This document shows, one piece after another, positions 34,908-46,200 of a stretch of DNA of 64,000 bases. Position 1 is the stretch's first letter, and every line of letters begins with the position of its first letter. This stretch comes from Zoroaster sp. YZ-2022. Its lineage: Eukaryota; Echinodermata; Asteroidea; Forcipulatida; Zoroasteridae. The stretch spans positions 37,155,384 through 37,219,383 of the forward strand of contig CM055819.1 of NCBI GenBank assembly GCA_029582265.1. The letters are read 5' to 3'. Below the pieces are notes generated by a model. It had not been told where the DNA came from and did no database searches. It was given only the letters and a program-made list of their open reading frames with translations. The position numbers were made by a program, and so were the translations under genes.

Positions 34908-35391
34908 TCATAATGCCCCTGCGCTAAATGAAGGTAAATAGTATATGGCGTTTCGGCGTAAATACTGGCATAAACAATGTTCACGGGATAATACCATAAG
35001 CCGGTAATTGGTCAAGACATCCTGAAAAGCCTGTAATTCAGTAATCCCACCCAGTTGTCCCTCTCCGATACCCGGCCCTACTGTGTAAATCACTGGTTAA
35101 TCTATCCAGTAGTTTTCTACCACTGAGTATGTATCTCAATTCATTGCCCCATTTTTCATGTAGAGCTTGACCAACTACATGTACAATAGCACGGGCTAAA
35201 CACGTGCCGGTCCCATCATCATTAATGTTGATAATGCTACGTTTACTCGCCAAAAGTTGTTCGAGCTTCATTAGACGGGCTGGTGTATTCGATTTTCCAC
35301 CTTTTCTCATTTTCATATGGATGAAATGTATTCGTACGGTTTCATCCATGCCAAATACACAGTCTTCAAACACTCTTCGCACAGCATTCAA
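34908..35391 (-). pseudogene. Fragment of a large mobile-element protein
   Basis: The frame from 35391 includes FGMDETVRIHFIHMK, then RSIININDDGTGTCLARAIV and ILSGRKLLDRLTSDLHSRAG. After a shift near 35060, LQAFQDVLTNYRLMVLS follows. The pattern of an Asn/Asp-rich turn, CLARAIV, a basic helix and FQ..L..Y resembles a region found in long element-encoded proteins of marine animals, some of which also carry a protein-primed-type DNA polymerase. I recognise the motif order, not a named family. Both boundaries are unclear and the frame is broken. Confidence 0.35.
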
Positions 35392-35394
35392 AAC

Positions 35395-35735
35395 ATAGCA
35401 TTCGAGTACTATTTGAATGCTATTTACAAATAGCCTTCAGTTTATTATACATATAGGGTTGAATGCTGTAGATCGGCCTTCGAAGGCTGTATACAGCCTT
35501 CGAAGGCTGTATAGTCTTCGCATACCCTTCAGATACCCTTCCTCAGAGCCGAAATATTTAAATGAGGTACGAAGGCTATTAATTGAATGGTATACAATAC
35601 CATCCGAAGGCTATAATTGAAGGGTATACAATAACCCTTGGAAGGCTATAATTGAAGGGTATACAATAACCCTTGGAAGGCTATAATTGAAGGGTATACA
35701 ATAACAATCGAAGGCTATTTCAAAGGTTGTGCATT
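35395..35735. repeat. Palindromic CCTTCGAAGG repeat block
   Basis: Contains CAGCCTTCGAAGGCTGTA palindromes, then three tandem units of about 38 bp built on GAAGGCTATAATTGAAGGG. It also has AGCATTCGAGTAC paired with GAATGCT. It lies about 1.5 kb beyond the 3' end of BEN gene C, where a subterminal array of composite element 2 would be expected. I find no inverted counterpart on the far side of transposase 2. Confidence 0.75.
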
Positions 35736-37243
35736 TGAAGAAATACAATTTTGAGGTATGATATACCCCATGCAGGAATCCATTAAAATTTACCTTTGTA
35801 GATCCGAGATTAAGAATGTACTATGCAGCCAAGTGAATAAACATTACACTCTGTAAATTAAAATTCTTGTTCTTGGCAAAATTTATTCCTCACTTAAAAC
35901 TTAACCATGAAAAAAGTACATCATGCATTCAAGAAGTACTGTACCTATATATAGCTTCGTCCGAGTGATGTCCTTCGGCAACTTGATTAAATCCAAATTG
36001 TGGGATCTGAGGTCCGCTTCACTAAAATTAACAATCTGTCATAAATCTCAAAATCCATCCCAAGTTACATTGTGCCAGTAACTTCCGCTACGATTGTAAT
36101 ATATGCTACGATGAATGAAAATATTAGTGAAACGTATCCCTGATCAGCAAAATGTATAATGTTATCATGTGTCAGAGATATATAGAATTGTCAATTTTTA
36201 GCTGAATTAAAACCACATCTCAAAAACTTTTTGTCAGGGACAGTCCTTTTAAATAGAGCTGTAAAATGGTCTCGAGCTGAGAATCTGAATCACCAAGGAG
36301 CTAAAAGCAATTACTCCTCTTACATTAAATTATTAAAGGATTATTAAAGAATTTCTATACAAACTACTTTGCCTTTACTACTGATCATATGCTGGGAATT
36401 TAGCACCTTGCTAGCTGCATGGTTCCAAAAATGCCAAATATGAATTTTAGTGTACCTGTATCTGTGGAGGGTCCCCGGCATATACATAAACCAGTCTAGT
36501 GTTGAGGAGTGCTCAAGGTTTTTCCAATTACTGCAATGATCATCAATTTTTTATACAGTACTTCATACGAACGGAGTCATGTATCTCAAAATCCGTTACA
36601 AGTTGTGATATGTCCCAAATTCCACTACAATTATAAGTAATAGTGATTTAAACAAACACATCAAATAAAGCGTTATATGTATACGCTTAGCCTAAGTTCA
36701 TTGAAACACACACCTGATCAATTAAAATGTACGTGTCATACCCTAACTGAATTCAATCAATCAAAGCATCCAGGGTGCAATTTTGTTGCACCTCAGGAGA
36801 TTTGATTTTCATCCAACTTATCCACATGTTGTACGTTGCCGATTGTGTCTATTGCCTTTATTAGTCAGCGCAGCATGTTCAAAAGTTGTTCCGTATTCGC
36901 TACGCATAGATCGTTCGGTTAAAAATGCATACGTAATGAGCTATAGACGTCCCATTTTCGAAAATCATTTAAATATCAAGATGAATTTTCAAAAATATGA
37001 CAATTATGAAAATGTTTTTGAACAAAAATAAACAATTTCATGAATTATATAGTTTAGAATGCACATACGAAACTATATCGGCCCAGGAGTTTTTCCAGGG
37101 CTACTACTGAACTCTTGTTTTTTTCTCTCACGAATTTCCAAAATGCACGATAGTGTTTTTTCCTGCAAATAAAATCTCATGTATTGCCTCGCCTCATTAT
37201 AGCAGGCTGCGCGCTGACTGTTATACTGTGTTGCTTATCTTGT
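35736..37243. other. No gene; AT-rich spacer
   Basis: About 1.5 kb with no coding motif or obvious repeat. It would include the 3' untranslated region of gene C. Confidence 0.4.
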
Positions 37244-40200
37244 TTATATCTTGATTGCTTTGTCGTCCCTTCTTGCGTTGGCACATTTTTGGTTAATTTT
37301 GGCATTAAATGTCTGCTGATCCAGTTGATCCCATTTGTGTTTGGTGGCCATGGTGCGAATATATTCTGAAGAGAAAAGTAACAAGTTTAAGCATTTAATA
37401 GATGTAATAATTGCATCAGGGATAAAGAATACATTTTTTTTGTTTTACCCTTACACTGATGTGTGATAAGCACTGTATATTAAGTGCTTTCCGAGTCCTG
37501 TGGAAAAAACTCCACAGGTTACTCGAGTGGGTTTCAAACCCACAACCCCTGCATTCTAGAGCAGATGTCTAGACCACTGAGCGTGCTCGTGACGAGAAGC
37601 CAGTTCGAATCCTGTAATTTGCAGCCGGTACCGCAAACAATTCAATAGATGTAATAATTGCATCAGGGATAACAACAAAATGGACGACAACAAAATGTTT
37701 ATTATTATCTCTCCGGTCAAATCTGGGACGCATTGATCGTGGTCAGTGTTCCCACCGAGTGTAGAATGCAGTAAATTGCACTATGCATTTGGTTACCAAC
37801 GCACTGAATAGTCACAATTTGTCCCAGATTTGACTGGAGCAATAATATGTAATGTAATGTAATAAAGCATTTATAATGCGCCATCTATCTAGAGAAACCT
37901 ATTCCGAGGCGCAAATAATTTTGGCGCATTTAGCTGCCATGCCATTCCAGAAACACCTTTACGTCCCATCCGAAGGACGAAGCAATTACGATTAAGTGTC
38001 TTGCTGAAGGACACAAGCGCCGCGACAGGCCAGGCCGGGATTCGAACCCACATTCTGACAACACCAGAACTCGAGTCCAACGCACTAGACCGCTCGGCCA
38101 CGACACCCCACATGTAGTATACTATTTATTTTCAACTTTCACCTTTAAGACTTGCAATAAATTGCTTCAAATGTCTAATTTTCTTGTAATTGCCCGACAA
38201 AACTAACCTCTGACTGCAGCTATCTTTGTCTGATCAAGTGGGGGTCGCATGTTTTCTCCTTTTGTCTTGATCCCTTGACCGCAGGAAGACGCTAACTGCG
38301 CCTGTGTGAACAGACTTGTGATAAGTCCATTCAGGAGGTAACCTGTAGCATTCGACGCTTTCTTCTTCAGTGCAGATTGCTCAAGGGTGTATAGCCGTAC
38401 ACTGCCCACTTTCACATTGCAGAATCTTTCTGGATCCTTGGGATCTATAATCAGCTGCTTCTGTAAAATATATATTTTAAGAATAAACCACATTCGTGCA
38501 TAAAAATTACAGATACGTCGGACGCTATGACTAAACTCGTCATTTCTGACTTATTTATTAAAAACACATGTAGGTAGGGGCATTTATGACATATGGTACC
38601 CTTACCCCAAAAAAATTGCAACAAAAGGTTTTTCAACTGATTTGAGTAGTATTGGGTGTCAGTATTAACATATTCAAAATCTTAAGGAATCCAACTTCCG
38701 GAAAGTGGTTATTTTCAAGATGGCTTCCAAGATGGCCGCCAAACCATTAAAATAACAGTAAATTGACCATAACTCGGTTATTATATGACCAAAACTTGTA
38801 GTTTTGGTGTCTATACCTAGGTTTTCATACCCTATGAAGTCAATGAGACCATTCTCAGAATTGCTGAATTATCAGATAGCCTATAAATTCAATATGGCAT
38901 CCAAGATGGCCGCCAAACCATTAAAATAACAGTAAATTGACCATAACTCGGTTATCATATGACCAAAACATGTAGTTTTGGTGTCTATATCTAGGTTTTT
39001 ATACCCTGTGAAGTCAATGAGACCATTCTCAGAATTGTTGAATTATCTGATAGCCTATAAATTCAATATGGCAATCCAAGATGGCCGCCAAAACAATTAA
39101 AAATGAATAACAATGTATTGGTTATTACAAAACCGTGAATTTCTATATAATTGTGTAAACTCAGCAGGCATAAAGAGTTCATACAATGTGGTCATGTAGA
39201 CTAGACATAATCGGCATAAAGAGTTCATACAATGTGGTCATGTAGACTCTTGACATAATCGGCTCATACAATGTGGTCATGTAGACGCTTGACATAATCG
39301 GCGTAAAGAAAGCACATGGATTAAGTATTACTAAAGCTCATCGCTGTCACTCTCGATGTCATCGTCTGTAATTATGTGATTGCTGTATGGGTTGTCACAT
39401 GAACCAGTTTGGCATGGTCCACATCCAGCATGGCATGGTAGCCCATATCTCCGGCAACTACAGCGAGGTGGACACGATTCGCAATTGCAGTGTATCATTT
39501 TCAGTAGGTTGTCCGGGGCAGCTTTCATGTCCGTCATGATTGGAACCATCTGATTATTGTCTACTTTCCATCCCCAGTCTAGAGCATCCATACCATCGTC
39601 AGTACCCATCCAGACCATAATCTGGTAGTAAACTCTGAGGCAGTGGAATTTGGTAGAGGATGTTGTAGGTGGCAAACGTTCAGGGTGAACAAAGGACTTG
39701 GCTGATGTAATTTTCTTGACAAATGTATTGTAGCGCAGTGTTTCCAGGTTACTACTGCCATCGTTGCCAAACATAACGGTCATAGCTTTGTTTCCAAGAT
39801 CCTTAATGATGTGGTCTGTCTGATTTGGGAGAATGAAGCAATTTGCACATTCTTTGATTATTGGTTGACCTTTCACCAGTTTCTGGAAAGCCGTCTTCTT
39901 CCGATACCAAATATCCTTGACGTTGAATCACAACCGTGAATGCATGAATGAAGAGGAGCTGTGAGCATATGTCTGGTCCGATGATTGCTTTCAGTCTGTT
40001 GATGTCGTGTACCTTGGTTGCGTCAGTTTTGTCGGAGCGGAAGTAAAGGTCTTTAATGTCTGGGTCAGTGTCAGCATAGTGTAGTAACAATATTAAAAGG
40101 TCCGTGTCTTCACCAATTAAAGTCGTACTATGTCGATGAGAGCTGTCCACTGCCGTCTTGACGATGTCAACATCTGCATCACCTGGTGCATTGATCACAT

Positions 40201-43200
40201 TGCAGCCTCTATTCCTCAGTTGAGCAGAAATTAGAGAAATTAATCCTTCCTTGTTGGAAGCTCGGGACAAGAACTGCTCCTTCTTTCCAATGAACTCGGT
40301 GTCTGCAGTAAAGTGAACAACTGGTGGACGTTCATGCCGCGTCTTTGATGGGTGTTGTCTTTGATAGACGGACCACCATATCCATCAAAGACCACCGTTG
40401 CTAAGCCATAATGACGAATGGTAAAATCTGCATATGACTGTGCAATAGACCCATAACTGTCTCCAGCTTTCCATGGCACTCGATGCAACAAGGACCCTCC
40501 ATCAAGGACGTAGTGATCGGTTTTCGGGGCAGATTCTTTCACTACTTCATAATCGCCTGACGTCACACTGCTGGCATGTTCTGTGATGGCGGTAGCTATT
40601 TGAGGCTTATCGGCTTCTCGGAAAATGTGTCTAGCTTCAAACAAGGCGGGTGGGTATGTACTGAGCTCGTGCTTCATCACTTCCTGCATGGAGAGAACAC
40701 CTGTTTGGGATACGACGATGAATCTCTGAAACAACAAGGCGGGATCGATGGTGCGGTCTGGGGCAATTGGCACGGAAGACGAATCTCAAGGGTTTTAGCC
40801 TTATCCTTACGCTTTGAAAGAATACTGAAATGCAGCTTGACCAACCATTTTATTAATTATGTTCATTCCGACTGCCTTGTATTCATGAACATTGGTATCA
40901 GATGGAGCCTCTATGCCAGTAACAATGTTTCGTAATGAAGCGATCTTCAGAAAATGGTGTGAATGGAATCAGTTTGGAGTTAATCTTGGCAAGATCATGT
41001 ATGTCTCTATTTAGGCGTGCATCTGTAGTTTCCTTGTGTTGATCACTGGTTGTGTATGTCAGGTTGTTAAAGTCCTGCATTGCCATGTTGTACATTGCTG
41101 TAACTGGCATGGACATTGTCCAGAGTGAGCGCTGTTCTTCATTCATCCCGCTACCATGTGTCAAGCCTCCACTGGTTTTGAGAGACCTCATTAGTGTCTG
41201 TTCGATTACAAGATCTGAGCTTAGTCCAGCCCAGAATTTGTTGCTCCTTCTTACTACATGCCGCCCATTTACAAATTTCATGTATACATCTGGGTGCCTG
41301 TTTTCCAGCTCTGACATCTCTTGTAAATAATAATATGCAGACTTCAGGTAGTTGAAATGCCCAGCGGACTGCAAATATTGGAAGACAGTCAGTAACAGCC
41401 TGCAAATGCATTCTCCATGAACCTGTGCGATCGGCCATGATGAGGGACCTCGCACACCGTAGCATATCCTGATACTGAAGCCACAACTGACTAGTTTTGG
41501 ACCTGGATTGAAGCTCCATCTTGACTTTATTGACTTCTTGCTGAACTGTTGCCAGTGTGTCAGACAAAGCAACATCCTCCAAAGTGGTTTCACCTGCTAT
41601 AAGAGACGAATAGATTTCCTCTGACTCTTCTACTAGTGATGCAAATTCAGGATTTGCCTCTAATGTTTCAGACACAATTAAGTGGTTGAGACATTTATCT
41701 GTAAGCAGGTGCCCTCGAAATGCTCTTTGGACGGCTTTTCCTGTCATCATGTGTACCACAGTATTTTCTCCGTAGACACTCTCTAGGATGTTTGTGAGCC
41801 CAGTACCTTTCATCAGTGTGCCAATGGCTCCAAGAAGATTCATGAATGTGTGGAAACATCCTAGTAGAAGGATGACACCTTTCAAGGGACTGTTCTGTGG
41901 TTCATCGAGGATAATCTCAGCTGCTTTCCAGTACAATGGCTGGTCAAAGGTAATCACTGGTGAGATATTGTGCTTGCTTGCCAAGTTGTAGATGAAATTC
42001 AAGGTCGATAATATGCATGTCTTATCTCCTGAATACAAATCTATCATTGGTAAGTATTCTACAGATGACTTTCCCGGATGTTCCTTTCCTCTATGCAACA
42101 TGTGCATCATGCCCTGCCAGTTTGGAGTTGATTGCTTGTAGCTCAAAGCCAGCTCCCAGAAGATGTCAACTTTCATGTCAACAGCTAAGGATGTTGGTAG
42201 ATGTTTGAACTTAACACTACGGCATGCATGCTTGGCAAAGCGATACTGTATTATGTCAACTTGGGTGTTCTCTGTGACGTTGAGTTCTGAAAGCTTTCGC
42301 CTGGTAATGATACGTTTTGTGTTCCGTGCGGAGTAAGAGCAGCTATCATTCCCATTCCGTGGAATGTTCCTTTGCCATCTATAGTAATAATGTCGTGGTC
42401 AACATTGTCGCCTGCAAAATGCACACTTGTATCTTCAGTATCAGCACTCAGGCCTAACATATCTGGAGCCACACAACATGCAGCATTCTTCTCAAAGCAT
42501 AAAACTTCCTTATACGAGGAACAGAAACCCATTGCAGAGAGCGTTTCTACAATCAACTTAGAACGATGAAGATGATGTGCCTGTACACCAAGACCAACCT
42601 GCAGGGTGCAAGAACAGCGTGGTCGTGCTGCCTGAATTAGTGCTTGTCCAATACTTGCAACTTTGCGGCTTATTTTGACCTACTAATAGTAAATCTAGTA
42701 ATGTGTGAAGTGTCCCAGGAATGTAGTTTAGAGCAGAATCAAGCTTTAACATCTCAATAGATGGATACTCATCAGAAGTGGATGGGACATTTGTCTTGAT
42801 GTCACTTCTAATTAGCCTTGCTGCTGTCTTGATGATTGCTCTCTTCTGTGCCTCTTCATCTTCCTCTTTACCATGGCTTTTGAAGTATGATCTAAGGATC
42901 TGCGATGTCTTTTCTCTCATTGTCACAATATCATGGACACCTTCACCTTCAGCAATATATATTGAGTCTCCGTATTGCTCCATCAATTTCTGTTTGAGAT
43001 ACTGATTTCCGTAGGGGGTTGACTCTTTGTCTGTAAGGAACTCTTTCATCTTGTTACCCAGGTCAGAGATAGTAAGTTGTTCCTCATCATTAGCTTCCAG
43101 GTAGAAACACATTTCTAAGAAAGCTTGTTCCTGATCTTGATTTCTTGGTCGTCCAGACTTTCTTCGTTTCTTGGAGGGCAGCTACGATACTGTTGGGGCA

Positions 43201-46200
43201 CATCACGATCTGTCCGGAAATTTATACTACAGGAATGGTGGTATATACAATCTGCTGCATGAAGATCTCCATGAAATATTCAATTCGACCTTTAACAGTA
43301 GTAGCCCAATCATCGGAACGATTATCACAACATTTTAATATGCTGTCTGCAAATGTGTCGGTCTTCACATTGCTGTAGTCTGAACTTTCTGGCTGGATAG
43401 TAACTCCACAGAAAAAGCAATCAGTCTTGTTATTAAACAGACCTTTAGCATCTCTAGTACGCTTCTTAGCTGGACTGATGGGAGGGTTGGCACTCAGTTT
43501 TGTTTTAATTTGCTGTGGGTTTGTGTAGCGTTACGGCAATCTGTGTGCACCTTAACTCCAGCCTCAACCACGATGCGATCACCTCTTTGAGTACTTGCTG
43601 CATTGATCCCATTAGCACCTTTCTGACCTATTGTAGATACTTCACTGCCATTATCTATGTCTTCTTTGCAGATGGGGCAAGGCTCTGGGTTACTCGATTC
43701 AGTCATTGTCAGACCTGAAAGAAAATCACAAAGTTTGGATGAGAAATAACCAAGTTATGGTAATTTTATATATTTTAAGTGGGTTTGGCGGCCATCTTGG
43801 CAGCCATTTTGGATTTTTGGATTATCTGATGGCTCAACAATCATTTTGATAGTATATTTAATTTTTCTGACCATGAAAACCTATGTATAGACACTAAAAT
43901 CACAAAGATTGGGTAAGAAATAACCGAGTTATGGTAATTTTAGATTTATTTCAATATTTTGGCGGCCATCTTGGCGGCCATCTTGAAAATAATCACTTTC
44001 CGGAAGTTGGATTCCTTAAGATTTTTAATATGTGATAATAGACACCTATTACTGCCCAAATCAGTTAAAAAACCTTTTGTTGCAATTTTTTTGGGGTCAA
44101 ACCATATATGCCCCTACCTAATGCTTGACATTGATTTCAAAGCATATAGACACAACAGAGTGCAGCTGTATGTGTTGGAACAATATTACTTACCATGTTC
44201 CTGTTAGCATCAGAAGTTTCCTGCTGCACTGGCATGGAAGAAATGGTGCTTGGTATGGTGATTTGTGATGAGCTTGGTGGGTTGAGGGAGCTTGGTGGGT
44301 TGAGGGATCTTAGTGGGTTGAGGGGCGATGATCCTGGTGCGTTGAATGTAGAGGAGTTGATGGGTGTGGCAGTTGGTGTAGATGGGACGGCAGTTGGTGT
44401 AGATGGGACGGCGATTGGTTGAGGGTTTGCAACTCTCAACAGGAGATCTGACAAGGCTCTCATATGATATCTCGTCTTCTCTTCAAATCCACCTATAGAT
44501 GTAAATAAGCAAATAAAACCCAATTGGTTAAATGTCATGATTGAGTAGTTGAGTTTTTTGTTTTAATATTAAGAAAATAGAAGCATATGGTACCTGCATA
44601 TAGCTCTTTCCTAAGAGCATCACTTTCCTCCTGAGCTTGCTGAAGCTGTGTCTGTAAAGAATACATCCTTGAGTTGGCCACACCAAGCTGTAACTCTAGT
44701 CGTTCTATTTTTTCTAATTAGTTTCCAAATTGATATATGTGTTTTCTTGTGCAAAATTATGGATGATATTGTCACACTGCCAGCTGGTGCTGTCGTCAAA
44801 GGTGTCTTGTGCTGGTTTATTGTCCCGATGTTTTGGCGAGTTGTCCCGATGTTTGGGCGAGTTGTCCCGATGTTTGGGCGAGTTGTCCCGATGTTTGGGC
44901 GAGTTGTCCCGATGTTTGGGCGGGTTGTCCCGATGTTTGGGCGGGTTGTCCCGATGTTTGGGCGGGTTGTCCCGATGTTTGGGCGGGTTGTCCCGATGTT
45001 TGGGCGAGTTGTCCCGATGTTTGGGCGAGTTGTCCCGATGTTTGGGCGAGTTGTCCCGATGTTTGGGCGAGTTGTCCCGATGTTTTGGCGAGTTGTCCCG
45101 ATGTTTTGGCGAGTTGTCCCGATGTTTTGGCGGGTTGTCCCGATGTTTTGGCGGGTTGTCCCGATGTTTGGGCGGGTTGTCCCGATGTTTGGGCGGGTTG
45201 TCCCGATGTTTGGGCGAGTTGTCCCGATGTTTGGGCGAGTTGTCCCGATGTTTGGGCGAGTTGTCCTGATGTTTGGGCGAGTTGGCCTGTTCTCGCTGTG
45301 AAGTGTTTCCAATCACTGAATGAAATCCAGCCAGCATCGCCATACCTGCAAAATTTTCTGCAGCACAAAAAGAACATAACAAAAACTATTTTTCTGGCAA
45401 AACCAAAGTATCATGACCTAAAAATAGCTGTTTAACGAGTTTAATAATGGATTTGAGTGTAGCCGTTTTGCTGGTTTTCAATAGTTTATACACATCTTTT
45501 TCTTCAAAAAGCTTAACGTCACATGGTATCGTGACACTTGGCCCTCATCGGCTGGGATTTTATAATTGACAAATTATGTCTCGCGAGAAATAATCGACTT
45601 ACATTGCTTATATCGGAAACGACTTCCGGGTTAGCTACATTTGGACCACGTAATAATGAACTTCCGGCAATAAGGAAGCCAAGTGTGCCTTTCGCAGTGA
45701 ATTTTGGTTCTTTTTTGCTTTGATCAATGCAGTGATTATAGTTATAGTTTAATTGCTGCACTTACTTGCTTCTGATGTACTTGCTGTTGCCTTTGCATTG
45801 TCCTTTTTCTTCGATGGTACGTTGCTGGCTGTACTTTTTGCATCTGTAAGTTTAAAAGAAAACAAACCGATAATGTTTTTAAGAAACAATAAACATTGAT
45901 ATTTATACAAGTTGAACATACTTGGCCATATGTATTATGCCATATCCCGGTACTGGGAATCCTATTTTCATACTCTGCACACAGGTTAAGAATCTAATAT
46001 GACATAGATTATCAATTATCCTCACTACATGTAGATCGAAGAGATTCAGAGTGTGCTGAAGCTGTGGAATTTGATATTGCAGGAAGTCCACTACACTTAA
46101 CACACCCTTTTGTGCATGGGTTGTGAAAAGTTGTTTACTATTTCTTTTAAGAAGAAAATTATAATATACTAAAAAAATTAATTACCTGAGCATGTTTTGC

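Noticed and set aside
34446..34913. 155-codon plus-strand frame
   Set aside because: No motif, no splice context and no homologue elsewhere in the window.
37505..37610. tRNA gene candidate
   Set aside because: A- and B-box-like words are present, but the cloverleaf does not close and a 29-bp target duplication flanks it: a SINE.
44620..45435. Long frames on both strands over the 21-bp array (TTRPNIG, FGRVVPM and similar repeats)
   Set aside because: A 21-bp period leaves every frame open. The array lies in an intron of gene C.
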